A stretch of 64,000 nt of DNA from Planococcus sp. 107-1 (GTDB lineage Bacteria; Bacillota; Bacilli; Bacillales_A; Planococcaceae). Of this stretch, positions 28,008-37,463 are shown one piece after another. The translations under genes and the position numbers were made by a program. Below the pieces are notes generated by a model, which did not search any database, was not told the DNA's origin, and saw only the letters and a program-made list of their open reading frames with translations. Numbering within the stretch: the stretch's first letter is position 1; every line of letters starts with the position of its first letter. The stretch is from assembly GCF_021513255.1 (NCBI RefSeq), contig NZ_CP090977.1:2170001-2234000 (forward strand), given 5' to 3'.

Positions 28008-28541
28008 CTATTCATCTGACTGATCAAAATACTTTGCTAAATCAGCAAGTCTTGGATCCGGTTTTGGTGGTGCTTCTGCTTTCTCGGCTTCCGCTTGCTC
28101 ATCCGTTGAATACGACCAATCGTTGCCGCCAGTTATAACGGCTTCGTCGGCGTCTTCCTTAAAGACTTGTATCGGTATCTCAAGCAAAATAAGCTCTTCC
28201 AGTATCGGCTGAAGATCAATTGTTTCAGCGTCTACAAAATGAACATTATCTTCCCTGCTTTCCCGGTCTTTTTCAGACCAAGAAAAAATTTCAACCGATT
28301 CTACGTCAATCGGGAATTCAACGTCTTCCCAAGTTCGTGCACAAGGCAAGATCAACTTGCCTTCGAGATGGAGCTGGCACGTTATTTGTTGCGAACCAAC
28401 TGTACAATGTCCGGTGACATGCATAGGGGAAACATCACGAATATCACTATTGCGATCTTTCACTGCATCTAAACGGATCGTTTCGTCAATTGGCATTCCG
28501 TCTTTGCGAAACTTTTGAAGCTGTTGAATCGCCATTTTCAT
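28008..28541 (-). CDS. ylbN: DUF177 (YceD/YlbN) family protein
   Basis: The 177-residue protein begins MKMAIQQLQKFRKDGMPIDETI, contains the CHLEGKLILPCARTWEDVEFPI segment with two cysteines and a negatively charged C-terminus ending LADLAKYFDQSDE. This matches the YceD/DUF177 family encoded upstream of rpmF; homologues are linked to 23S rRNA accumulation. The ATG at 28541 follows GAGGTG. A perfect consensus promoter lies upstream at 28570-28598. Confidence 0.9.
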   Translation of the reverse strand: MKMAIQQLQKFRKDGMPIDETIRLDAVKDRNSDIRDVSPMHVTGHCTVGSQQITCQLHLEGKLILPCARTWEDVEFPIDVESVEIFSWSEKDRESREDNVHFVDAETIDLQPILEELILLEIPIQVFKEDADEAVITGGNDWSYSTDEQAEAEKAEAPPKPDPRLADLAKYFDQSDE

Positions 28542-28569
28542 AAGTATCACCTCTAAGACAACAAAGTTG

Positions 28570-28598
28570 ATTATATAATGCACAGAAAAAGATGTCAA
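28570..28598 (-). promoter_or_regulatory. Consensus sigma-A promoter of ylbN-rpmF
   Basis: The minus strand has TTGACA (28593-28598), a 17-base spacer and TATAAT (28570-28575), a perfect match to consensus. Such strength fits a ribosomal-protein transcript. Confidence 0.93.
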
Positions 28599-28607
28599 GA
28601 TAAAATC

Positions 28608-28637
28608 TTGTCAGGGGTTTCAAAACATCGGTATACT
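28608..28637 (+). promoter_or_regulatory. Promoter of tmcAL, back to back with the ylbN promoter
   Basis: TTGTCA (28608-28613) and TATACT (28632-28637) are 18 bases apart. Its -35 box lies 10 bases from the -35 box of the divergent ylbN promoter, so the two polymerase sites are adjacent. Confidence 0.75.
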
Positions 28638-28668
28638 GTAGATTAAGTTTACCAAAGGGGAGAGCCAA

Positions 28669-29883
28669 ATGAAAGCTACAGGTATTATTGTTGAATACAA
28701 TCCATTTCATAACGGACATCTTTACCATGCCGAGCAAGCAAGAAAAAAATCCGGGGCGGATGTCGTCATCGCTGTCATGAGTGGGCAATTTCTTCAACGC
28801 GGCGAACCGGCTTTTGTCGATAAATGGACGCGTTGCGAAATGGCGCTTCAGAACGGCATCGACCTTGTTATCGAACTTCCTTACGTCTACGCTACAGGAC
28901 AGGCTTCCGATTTTGCAAAAGGCGCCATCCATCTTTTAGAAGCCATCGGCAGCGAATCTTTCTGTTTTGGCAGCGAGCAAGGCACCATCGAGCCATTTTT
29001 AAATTCCTATGCCTTATTATCCGCTCACCGCGCTGAATACGACCGTTTGATCCACGAAGCTATCCAAACCGGCATCAGCTACCCAAAAGCCTTAAACAAC
29101 GCTTACAAAGCGCTTACGGACTCGGATACGGGTTTTGCAGATTTATCCCAACCCAATAACATCCTTGGCTACCATTACATAGAAGCGGCGAAAAATTCCC
29201 GATTGGCTATCCAGCCTTTGACCATACAGCGGATTGCTGCCAATTACCACGATCCGGTCAATAAAGATTTAACAATTGCCAGCGCAACAGGCATCCGCAA
29301 AGCATTTTTTGAAGAAGGGTCGCTTGAAGAGCTTTCACGGTTTATGCCTGCCGCTTCTATCGATTCCCTTGTTTCGTTTCACAGCCATCATGGCGTGTTT
29401 GGCAGCTGGGAATTATTTTACCCAGTGCTTCGCACCATTATCTTGCGGGAGCGGCCGGAAAATCTAAAACGATTTGCCGAAGTGACGGAAGGAATCGAAA
29501 ATCTCATCTATGAAGCGGCAAAGAATGAACCCGGTTTCGAAGGATTCATTGGGCGGATCAAATCCAAACGTTTTACAAGAACCCGTGTCCAGCGCATGCT
29601 CACCCATATTTATACCGGCTTCACGTGGGAACAATTGCGTTCTTTTGAAAAGCCTTCCTATCTACGTTTGCTGGGCATGACAGAAGCCGGCCGGCAATAC
29701 CTCAATGTACGAAAAAAGAATATCGAACTCCCCCTTATCAGCCGCGCCGCTGACCTTAGCGACCGTATGGGAGGAATCGATATTCATGCAAGCTACATGT
29801 ATTTATCTGGTATGGGCATCGCCGATCTTCAAAAAGAATATTCCACGCCGCCTTATTATTTGGCTTCTAAATCCGCTAAATAA
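28669..29883 (+). CDS. tmcAL: tRNA(Met) cytidine acetate ligase
   Basis: TmcAL (YlbM) activates acetate with ATP and acetylates C34 of elongator tRNA-Met. The 404-residue protein starts MKATGIIVEYNPFHNGH with the nucleotidyltransferase HNGH motif at 14-17. It also has SGQFLQRGEPAFVDKW, CFGSEQG, NNILGYHYIEA and the later SATGIRK stretch. The ATG is preceded by GGGGAG. Its end overlaps the end of the convergent protease gene by 28 bases. Confidence 0.94.
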   Translation: MKATGIIVEYNPFHNGHLYHAEQARKKSGADVVIAVMSGQFLQRGEPAFVDKWTRCEMALQNGIDLVIELPYVYATGQASDFAKGAIHLLEAIGSESFCFGSEQGTIEPFLNSYALLSAHRAEYDRLIHEAIQTGISYPKALNNAYKALTDSDTGFADLSQPNNILGYHYIEAAKNSRLAIQPLTIQRIAANYHDPVNKDLTIASATGIRKAFFEEGSLEELSRFMPAASIDSLVSFHSHHGVFGSWELFYPVLRTIILRERPENLKRFAEVTEGIENLIYEAAKNEPGFEGFIGRIKSKRFTRTRVQRMLTHIYTGFTWEQLRSFEKPSYLRLLGMTEAGRQYLNVRKKNIELPLISRAADLSDRMGGIDIHASYMYLSGMGIADLQKEYSTPPYYLASKSAK

Positions 29884-30881
29884 TCAAGGGCATCTGTGAC
29901 ATTTTTAACCGGAACAATTTCCATTTCCGAATTGATTTTTTCAGCTGTTTCCACCGCAATGTCGTAATTGGTTTCATCCACGCCTTCGGCTTCATCATCT
30001 GGAGCAAAGAAAATTTCGATTCCTTCATTGTCGGCAGCGATGATTTTCTGGTCGATGCCGCCAATTCTTCCTACACTGCCATCACTGGCCATTGTGCCAG
30101 TGCCTGCTACATTATAGCCTTTTGTAATGTCTTCATCCAGCAGCTGATTGATGATTTCCAGTGTGAACATCAAGCCGGCAGAAGGGCCGCCAATCGAATC
30201 GGAATCAATCTCCACTTTCGGAGTTGTCATAATATCTTTATTTTCTACAAATGATATTCCGAGTCCGATGCGTTCCTTTTCACTTGGCAATGGAGCCAGT
30301 TCGATTTCATTGGTGATTTCCCGGTCGTCGCGTTCATAGGCAACTTCTACAGATTCCCCTTCTTTTTTGCTCGAAATGTAATCGACGAATTCCTGTTGGG
30401 CAGAAAATTCATTGCCATCCAATGACAGCACCTGATCCCCTGCCTGCAGCGTTCCATCTGCTGCTCCGCCTTCTAGCACATTCAAAACGAACACTCCGTT
30501 ATTGGTCACTTCATAAGGTAATTCTGCTTGTTCAAAAGCCACCTGCAAAGCGTTGATCTGGGAATCCGACATCAGCTTTAGTTGGCGGACGTTGTATTCC
30601 TCATCGCTTTCATGCGGACTTCGGACTTGTTCCGGCTTTAAAATCTTATAGCCGTCTTTCACTTTTGCATATAGATAAAGGGAAGGCGTCGCATTCAACA
30701 TCGAAACCGTCATAAGGCTCAATGTCCCTTCGTCGTCTTCATCTCCCCCTTCAACTTTCACTAGAGGGCTCAATTCGTAAGCGCCGCCTGGTCGGGTAAT
30801 ATAAAGGTCTAAGCGGTACGTCGAAACGAAAATAGCCAATGCGGCTACAAGTACCGCGATAATCAGTTTTTTGTTCTTCAT
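29856..30881 (-). CDS. ylbL: PDZ and Lon-type (S16) membrane serine protease, YlbL/SepM family
   Basis: The 341-residue protein has an N-terminal membrane anchor (residues 6-24), a PDZ domain (GVFVLNVLEGGAADGTLQAGDQVLSLDGNEF at about 125-155) and a Lon proteolytic domain. Ser of DSIGGPSAGLMF and Lys of GRIGGIDQKIIAA form the catalytic dyad. Streptococcal SepM processes a competence pheromone; the Bacillus homologue YlbL acts in checkpoint recovery by clearing the division inhibitor YneA. It follows coaD by 55 bases. Confidence 0.92.
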   Translation of the reverse strand: MKNKKLIIAVLVAALAIFVSTYRLDLYITRPGGAYELSPLVKVEGGDEDDEGTLSLMTVSMLNATPSLYLYAKVKDGYKILKPEQVRSPHESDEEYNVRQLKLMSDSQINALQVAFEQAELPYEVTNNGVFVLNVLEGGAADGTLQAGDQVLSLDGNEFSAQQEFVDYISSKKEGESVEVAYERDDREITNEIELAPLPSEKERIGLGISFVENKDIMTTPKVEIDSDSIGGPSAGLMFTLEIINQLLDEDITKGYNVAGTGTMASDGSVGRIGGIDQKIIAADNEGIEIFFAPDDEAEGVDETNYDIAVETAEKINSEMEIVPVKNVTDALDYLADLEAK

Positions 30882-30909
30882 ACGCTGCTCCTTTCTTTTT
30901 AGCAGCTCA

Positions 30910-30936
30910 ATTACAAAAAGCCACGCAAAACGTGAC
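30910..30936 (-). terminator. Weak terminator after coaD
   Basis: The minus strand shows AGTCACG-TTTTG-CGTGGCT followed by TTTTG, a short 7-bp stem. It lies directly after coaD and before the protease ribosome site, so it may be only partial. Confidence 0.6.
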
Positions 30937-31984
<1,048 letters not shown>

Positions 31985-32066
31985 ACTATCGCCTCTTATT
32001 TGCTAAATTTCTTCTGGATAAGTTGTTTGGTAATGGTAAAATGGATTTTGGAAAGGACGTGCTATC

Positions 32067-32447
32067 ATGATCCAACGTTTTATCGAACTTGGAGAAGGTT
32101 ACGGAGATATATACGAGCTCCGGGAACTGATCGCCACAAATTCACACCGTTTTCTTCATGGATTCGTATTTATGTCCAAGGATAAGGACGGAAAAGCTGT
32201 TCTATCAATTGCAGCTGCTTTTAAACCTGCAGAAGAAGGCAATTTCATGCCAATCTACCTCTGCCGCGAAGGGATTCCGGAGGACTCCAAGCGCTTGGCT
32301 ATTTTCGAGCAGGCTGTAACCGAACAAGGACACACGCCAATAAAAATGGAAGTTAAGCATTCTTCTGTCTATGTGGAAAAAACCATGTACTTCAGCCACT
32401 TGATTGCCATCTTGCGGTTAAATCACTACATTCCGCCAATGCAATAA
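32067..32447 (+). CDS. Conserved protein of unknown function (DUF7147-like)
   Basis: This 126-residue soluble protein begins MIQRFIELGEGYGDIYELRELI and has no membrane segment, signal or metal cluster. I think it resembles a small Bacillales family found beside ylbG/ylbH that has sometimes been mislabelled methylthioribose kinase, but no kinase motif is seen. It is short compared with any kinase. It is transcribed toward ylbG and the two stop codons are adjacent (32447/32448). AAAGGACGTGCTATC precedes the ATG. Confidence 0.7.
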   Translation: MIQRFIELGEGYGDIYELRELIATNSHRFLHGFVFMSKDKDGKAVLSIAAAFKPAEEGNFMPIYLCREGIPEDSKRLAIFEQAVTEQGHTPIKMEVKHSSVYVEKTMYFSHLIAILRLNHYIPPMQ

Positions 32448-32720
32448 TCAGAGGCCGATCTTATAGTCGTATTCTTTCGCTTTGTCCGGTTTTGCATTTT
32501 CATACTCGGTTTTAATGAATGGCCGGTAGGATTCAAGCACTTGTTTGACATAAGGAAGCTTCGATAATTTCGCTTTCGTGTTTTCAATTGCTTCTTGGTC
32601 CATATAAAGTACGACATATTTCAGCTTTCTCGAGATAAAGTGAACATGTCCGAATTTGCGCAATGATTTAGCTTGCTTCAAATGATGTACGTAGACAATG
32701 AGGCCTTGACGATCTCGCAT
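32448..32720 (-). CDS. ylbG: YlbG family protein (DUF2129/UPF0298)
   Basis: The 90-residue protein begins [24 protein letters not shown] and contains [27 protein letters not shown], the pattern of the cytoplasmic YlbG family. Its biochemical role is unknown. In Bacillus it sits between ylbF and rsmD; here ylbF is displaced about 1.4 kb away by a glycerophosphodiesterase gene. Confidence 0.9.
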   Translation of the reverse strand: MRDRQGLIVYVHHLKQAKSLRKFGHVHFISRKLKYVVLYMDQEAIENTKAKLSKLPYVKQVLESYRPFIKTEYENAKPDKAKEYDYKIGL

Positions 32721-33091
32721 AAATTCCCCTCTTTTCTACCGATTCAACGGCATATCAATTCCGCACGCTTTAAAGCCCTGGCGCCTATGGATCTTAAATC
32801 CTGGGCTATTCAGCTCTCACTTAAGCGCAGATGAGTTTGCTCGTGTGTAGGTTCAATGTATTTAGTTTAGAATACCATAGGTAAGAAAAATGCCGCAACC
32901 ACAACAATTCAGGCACTCCAGTTCCCATTTTCCGCGGAAAACCCGACAGCGTAGCCGAACTTTTTTTGTGGGGCGAATGAAATGGAATTTTTGGGGTATA
33001 GTGAACAAAACACTATCGGATTAAACTAACACTAAATCGGATAGTTCGCTATAATATCTATAGTTATATTTTTGAGGGGGTATTACATAAG
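32721..33091. other. Intergenic region between ylbG and the glycerophosphodiesterase gene
   Basis: This 371-base gap separates divergent genes. The right end holds an inverted repeat and a -10 box before the glpQ-like gene. The left part (about 32730-32960) shows no open frame or RNA structure I recognise. Confidence 0.6.
33012..33055 (+). promoter_or_regulatory. Inverted repeat and -10 box upstream of glpQ-like gene
   Basis: ACTATCGGATT (33012-33022) and AATCGGATAGT (33035-33045) form an 11-bp inverted repeat with one central mismatch and a 12-base spacer. TATAAT follows at 33050-33055, while the -35 position (TAACAC area) is weak and lies inside the repeat. This looks like a regulator site over a promoter, but no regulator is identified. 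Confidence 0.55.
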
Positions 33092-34006
33092 ATGGGGAAG
33101 AAAACGAAAATCAGCCTTGCTGCAGTAGCGGTTGGAGCAGCGGCATGGGCAGGGACTAAAGCAATAGCTAATCCACAAAAGCGGCCACATAAGGAAGCTT
33201 TGGATTATCAACAGCCTATCGTATTAGCTCATCGCGGCGGCTGTGGAATTGCCCCTGAGAATTCAATGGCCGCATTTAGTAAATCTGCGGAATTAGGCGT
33301 ACAAGGATTTGAAATTGATATCCGATTAACAAAAGATGAAGAGATCCTGGTTTTTCATGACGAATACGTAGACCGGACCACGGATGGAGCTGGCCGCATC
33401 GCGGATATGTCTTTAGAAGAGCTGCGTGAGTTTGATCTAGGCTATCACTTTATTGATATAGACGGAAGACATTCCTACCGAGGAAAAGGCGAGAAAGTAG
33501 TATTGCTGAAAGAATTGTTCAAGAAATTCCCGCATATGCTCGTCAATATTGATATCAAAGACTCGCCAGAAACATATGAAGGCAGTTTGATCCCTTCTAA
33601 GTTATGGCGCTTAATCGAATCAATGGATGTCCAGGACCGCGTTGTCGTCACCAGTTTCTTTGACGAACAAATTGACCGGTTTAATCTTTATGCGCAAAAC
33701 CGCGTAGCAATCGGCGCTGGTGAAAACGAAGTGCGGAAAGCCTACACGGCCTTCAACAGCCAATTTGGCCATCTTTACCAGCCAAGAGCTGATGTGTTCC
33801 AAATTCCAGTACGTTCTTCTATGTTCAGGCTCGATTCACACCGATTTATTTCATTCTTAATGAACTTGAACATTCCGGTGCATTATTGGACAATCGATGA
33901 CGCTCAAGAAATAAAGGCTTTGGTCGCGGCTGGAGCGAAAGGCATCATTACCCGCCGCCCAGATATCGCGGTTCCTTTAATTGAAGAACTTCAAAACAAA
34001 CAATAA
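33092..34006 (+). CDS. glpQ: Glycerophosphodiester phosphodiesterase family protein
   Basis: The 304-residue enzyme should hydrolyse glycerophosphodiesters to glycerol-3-phosphate and an alcohol. GDPD motifs are clear: HRGG (47-50) followed by PEN (55-57), FEIDIR (73-78) and VFHD (87-90), with a TIM-barrel-like remainder ending WTIDDAQEIKAL...GIITRRP. Residues about 7-26 are a hydrophobic signal or anchor, so it is probably secreted or membrane-held, where it could act on teichoic acid or lipid fragments. GAGGGGG precedes the ATG by about 10 bases. Confidence 0.88.
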   Translation: MGKKTKISLAAVAVGAAAWAGTKAIANPQKRPHKEALDYQQPIVLAHRGGCGIAPENSMAAFSKSAELGVQGFEIDIRLTKDEEILVFHDEYVDRTTDGAGRIADMSLEELREFDLGYHFIDIDGRHSYRGKGEKVVLLKELFKKFPHMLVNIDIKDSPETYEGSLIPSKLWRLIESMDVQDRVVVTSFFDEQIDRFNLYAQNRVAIGAGENEVRKAYTAFNSQFGHLYQPRADVFQIPVRSSMFRLDSHRFISFLMNLNIPVHYWTIDDAQEIKALVAAGAKGIITRRPDIAVPLIEELQNKQ

Positions 34007-34007
34007 A

Positions 34008-34040
34008 AAACTGTGCAGCGAAATGCTGCACAGTTTTTTT
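34008..34040 (+). terminator. Bidirectional terminator between glpQ-like gene and ylbF
   Basis: AAAAAACTGTGCAGC-GAAAT-GCTGCACAGTTTTTTT is a 10-bp perfect stem with A and T tracts on both sides. It can end both convergent transcripts. Confidence 0.92.
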
Positions 34041-34070
34041 ATAGATTTATAGCCATTTCCTTGCTGCGGA

Positions 34071-34517
34071 TTAAGCGGAGCAAGAACAGCCGCCGCCAGT
34101 CCCGCAGCTTCCTCCGCAAGAAGACCCGGATGAGAAGAAAGGATTGCTCGATGGGATCTTAACCGCCTCTGAAACCGATCTTCCGATGATGAAGCTTACT
34201 TGGTCCATCAAGTCCTGAAGATCGTTTTCTGCAAGCCGCAAAGCCGCTATCTGCTCATTCAGATCCAGCCGGCGTTTATCGACACGGATTTGCTTCATCA
34301 CCCGATGATATTCGGGATGGTATTTGCCAAACCGCTGGACTTCTTCATACTGCTCTTTCAATCTTGCAAAAGCTTGGATTTCCGCTGCAAGATCTTTATC
34401 GTTATAGACGGAATTATAAGCATCTCGGTAAATCTCTGCTTGTTCCGACTGCAATATCATTTCGCTCAACTCTTCTGCAGAGTCAGTTATTTCAACCCAT
34501 TCATAGGTCATAAACAT
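34071..34517 (-). CDS. ylbF: YlbF, Y-complex protein (RNase Y specificity factor)
   Basis: In Bacillus YlbF forms the Y-complex with YmcA and YaaT, which modulates RNase Y and carries Fe-S clusters. The 148-residue protein begins MFMTYEWVEITDSAEELSEM, is largely helical, has the family segment QRFGKYHPEYHRVMKQIR and ends in a cysteine cluster (CGGSCGTGGGCSC). The ATG at 34517 follows GGAGGAG. An in-frame upstream region gives a longer product without support. Confidence 0.9.
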   Translation of the reverse strand: MFMTYEWVEITDSAEELSEMILQSEQAEIYRDAYNSVYNDKDLAAEIQAFARLKEQYEEVQRFGKYHPEYHRVMKQIRVDKRRLDLNEQIAALRLAENDLQDLMDQVSFIIGRSVSEAVKIPSSNPFFSSGSSCGGSCGTGGGCSCSA

Positions 34518-34616
34518 AGTGATCTCCTCCTCTACGCTATCATCATAGCAGAAAATCGGGCATTTTCCTATATTCAGAAATGCATGATTGGAAGTTAAAT
34601 ACACGATGAACGCTTG

Positions 34617-35681
34617 TTACTGTTTTTCTGCACTCGTCGGTTCTTGGTAAATAAAGTTTTGCGTGTAGTATTTTCCAAATACCCCTACACCGATTTGATT
34701 GAATTTATCGGAAAGCAAAGTTTCCCGGTGATCCGATGAATTAATCCACCCATGGACGGCTTCAGCTGCATCAAAATATTGTGTCGCAGTGTTCTCTCCA
34801 GCCTCATTAAATAGAATATTTGCTGCGGTTAATCGGTCATTTAAATTTTCCAGCTCGATTTCTTGAGAAGAAAAATCTTTTTTCGCTGTATTTTCACTAT
34901 GTTCCCTTGCCAATAGATTGATGGAAGGATTTTCGTATAAAGGATTTCGCTGATGGTGCAAACGATAAACATTTGTCAAATCAACAATCTGTTTTGCATT
35001 CGCTTCATCAATTGATTGCTGCAAACCTGATGATGGAGTAATTGGCGGCAGCAAATCGCCGACAAACATCATATCGTACGGCTGGTGCCTGATGAGCGTT
35101 TCAGCATCCATAAAACGTACAGCTTCCAGCTTATCGTCTTCTACATCAATATAAAGCTGTGCATAGACTTCATCAAAACTCACTAACAATCGCCTGTTTA
35201 TATCTTCTGCACCTAAATTGAAGGTGTAGATATTCGTTCCATATTTTACGGTTATTTCATTTTCAACAATCGTAAAGCGGTATAGCTCATCCAATGTTTG
35301 GCCGATTTCATACGGAGCTGCATTTGTAGCGGTTCCTGCCGTATATACTTGGACAGTCTTACTATTCTTTACACCTACCATCATATAGTTGGAGAAAGAG
35401 CTATTATAAATCCACCATTCGTAGCCGAAAGCGGAAGGTTCGATCCGGTCTGGCATGCCGTAGTCGTTCAGCCATTCATCTGTATCTTGGCCAATATAAG
35501 TGGAAATCCCTTCTGCCGGGCGTTCAACATCCATGTTTTTTTCGACAATATCTTTCGCTGGCAATGGATCCATTGTCGGTGGTGCTTCCAAAACCTCATT
35601 TTCTTCTGTCGGTGAATCAAAATAAAAGAACACGATTAGAATAATCGAGAGAAAAATCATGATCTTCAATAAGTCTTTCAA
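34617..35681 (-). CDS. CAP-domain protein with CAP-associated N-terminal domain (YlbC-like)
   Basis: The 354-residue protein has an N-terminal membrane segment (residues 6-21), a CAP-associated domain (IGQDTDEWLNDYGMPDRIEPSAFGYEW onward) and a C-terminal CAP/SCP domain. The CAP part shows HSENTAKKDFSS, GENTATQYF and HRETLLS. It is probably extracellular and membrane-anchored. B. subtilis ylbC, from the same neighbourhood, has this architecture; the function is unknown. Confidence 0.85.
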   Translation of the reverse strand: MKDLLKIMIFLSIILIVFFYFDSPTEENEVLEAPPTMDPLPAKDIVEKNMDVERPAEGISTYIGQDTDEWLNDYGMPDRIEPSAFGYEWWIYNSSFSNYMMVGVKNSKTVQVYTAGTATNAAPYEIGQTLDELYRFTIVENEITVKYGTNIYTFNLGAEDINRRLLVSFDEVYAQLYIDVEDDKLEAVRFMDAETLIRHQPYDMMFVGDLLPPITPSSGLQQSIDEANAKQIVDLTNVYRLHHQRNPLYENPSINLLAREHSENTAKKDFSSQEIELENLNDRLTAANILFNEAGENTATQYFDAAEAVHGWINSSDHRETLLSDKFNQIGVGVFGKYYTQNFIYQEPTSAEKQ

Positions 35682-35823
35682 TCGATCAGCTCCTTAACTC
35701 CACTAGTTTCATAATTATAACAGTCGTCTGTATTCTGACACAATCTAGCCATTGCAACAAGTTCGAATATGATCTATTATTAAAGAAGCATTTAGTCAGT
35801 TTTGATTTAGAGGAGGAGATCCT

Positions 35824-36189
35824 ATGTATTTTGAGAATACAGGACTTGAAGGCATTCAAGTAGATTTCACATTGCTTGATGACATTATGAGAAAACACGG
35901 TTTAACTAAAGAAGGTCAATGGGATTACGAACGCGTAACTTTCGACCGCAAATTCAAAGTTCATGAAGGCACTTTTTATCTGCGCGTATTCGCATACGCA
36001 ATTGATGGAGACATTGATGCTGGAGACGCAGTAGTCCATGTGTTAAAGCCAGTTCTAGGCAAACACTACTACCCGCACGGCGTTGAATACGGCGAAGATG
36101 AACACTTCCCCGAACACTTGATCAAATCATGCACAGAAGTGCTGAAATCGATTCAAGCTGATGTTGAATCGTTCAAAATCAAAGCATAA
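35824..36189 (+). CDS. YugN-like family protein
   Basis: The 121-residue soluble protein begins MYFENTGLEGIQVDFTLLDDIM and contains YLRVFAYAIDGDIDAGDAVVHVL and HYYPHGVEYGED, the pattern of the YugN family of Bacillales. No function is known. GAGGAGGAG precedes the ATG by 6 bases and a clear terminator follows, so it is a single-gene unit. Confidence 0.85.
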   Translation: MYFENTGLEGIQVDFTLLDDIMRKHGLTKEGQWDYERVTFDRKFKVHEGTFYLRVFAYAIDGDIDAGDAVVHVLKPVLGKHYYPHGVEYGEDEHFPEHLIKSCTEVLKSIQADVESFKIKA

Positions 36190-36195
36190 TAAAAC

Positions 36196-36228
36196 GGCCG
36201 CAGTTCAATGAACTGCGGTTTTTTTTAT
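36196..36228 (+). terminator. Terminator after yugN-like gene
   Basis: CCGCAGTT-CAATG-AACTGCGG is an 8-bp perfect stem with a run of eight T. Confidence 0.92.
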
Positions 36229-36293
36229 TTTTCCCCGCTCGTTTTAACTGGTTATTGGTATACTGTTATTAATCAATTATTAGGAGGTTCATC

Positions 36294-37352
36294 GTGCGGA
36301 AATGGCTAAATAAAAGAGTGCTTACAATAGCGCTTGTGCTCTTAGCGTTAATTTTGATATCCATATACATATTGCCGATTTCAATCCCTTTGATTATCGG
36401 TCTATTAACCGCTATTTTTTTGGAACCGTTTGTCGGATTTGTCCAAAAGCGGTTTAAATGGCGACGAAAAAATGCCGTATTGACGGTTTTTGTTTTATTT
36501 CTTCTTATCGTCTCGGCCGTTCTTTACTGGACAGTCACCCAATTGATCGGCAGGATCATCCAGTTTTCAAAAATGGTTCCAGATTACATCAATTCATTAT
36601 CCGATATGTGGGAAGAAATTCAATCATTCTTTTTACGTTCTACAGAAGAGATGCCTGTAGAAGTGATTTCCTCATTTGAAACGGAGCTTGCTCAATTTTT
36701 GGACGGCATCCGGGACTGGGTGCTCACCATCGTCAATTACGATACGGTCACCAACTTGCTGACAGGCATCCCGTCGTTTTTAGTCAGCTTTATCGTCTTT
36801 TTGATTGCGCTGTTCCTGTTCATGCTTGAACTGCTGAATTTAAGAGAAATGCTTTTCAAGCGTCTGAAAGAATCCACCGCGGAAAAAGTACGCTTTATGG
36901 CTTCCCGCTTGAACAATGTCATTTTCGGATTTCTAAAAGCACAATTTTTAGTGTCCGTCATTATTTTCATCGTGTCTTTGATTGCTTTATTATTCATCGC
37001 GCCAGAATATGCACTGTTGATGTCCTTAGTGATTTGGATCATCGATTTCATCCCGATTCTCGGCTCTATCATCGTTTTGACGCCTTGGTTTATCTACCAA
37101 TTCATCATTGGGGACGTTTATCAAGGAACCCAGCTCGCGATATTGGCTTTGGTTCTACTAATCATCCGCAGAACCGTCGAACCAAAAGTGATGGGTACCC
37201 AAATCGGACTCTCGCCTCTCGCCACGCTGATTGCCATGTATATCGGCCTCCAGCTTTTCGGGGTACTTGGTTTCTTCATCGGGCCTCTCATTGTCATCCT
37301 ATTTACTTCTGCACGTGAAGCTGGAATGATTAAAATTGATTTTAAAGTATAA
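36294..37352 (+). CDS. AI-2E family transporter / YtvI-type membrane protein
   Basis: The 352-residue protein has seven or eight predicted membrane helices and the PF01594 hallmarks: PISIPLIIGLLTAIFLEPFVG near the start, a periplasmic helical loop (about 90-150) and the DFIPILGSIIVLTPW...GTQIGLSPLATLIAMYIGLQLFGVLGFFIGP core. In sporulating Bacillus the YtvI member is spore-related, but this organism may not sporulate, so a general permease role is just as likely. The start is GTG at 36294, after TTAGGAGGTTC. Confidence 0.85.
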   Translation: MRKWLNKRVLTIALVLLALILISIYILPISIPLIIGLLTAIFLEPFVGFVQKRFKWRRKNAVLTVFVLFLLIVSAVLYWTVTQLIGRIIQFSKMVPDYINSLSDMWEEIQSFFLRSTEEMPVEVISSFETELAQFLDGIRDWVLTIVNYDTVTNLLTGIPSFLVSFIVFLIALFLFMLELLNLREMLFKRLKESTAEKVRFMASRLNNVIFGFLKAQFLVSVIIFIVSLIALLFIAPEYALLMSLVIWIIDFIPILGSIIVLTPWFIYQFIIGDVYQGTQLAILALVLLIIRRTVEPKVMGTQIGLSPLATLIAMYIGLQLFGVLGFFIGPLIVILFTSAREAGMIKIDFKV

Positions 37353-37405
37353 AAAGAGGCTTTGGGCTAAGTAGTATTTCACTTAGCCCAAAGCCTCTTC
37401 CTTTT
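37352..37405 (+). terminator. Strong terminator after the AI-2E family gene
   Basis: AGAGGCTTTGGGCTAAGT pairs with ACTTAGCCCAAAGCCTCT around an AGTATTTC loop (18-bp stem), followed by a pyrimidine-rich TCCTTTTC tail. Confidence 0.88.
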
Positions 37406-37424
37406 CATGATCGATACACAGCAA

Positions 37425-37463
37425 AAAAGTCGTCCCGCATGACTTCTCGGGACGACTCTTTTT
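37425..37463 (-). terminator. Bidirectional terminator after ctaM
   Basis: AGTCGTCCCG pairs with CGGGACGACT over 10 bp around a 10-base loop, with T runs on both strands. It ends the ctaG-ctaM transcript and backs up the preceding terminator. Confidence 0.9.
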
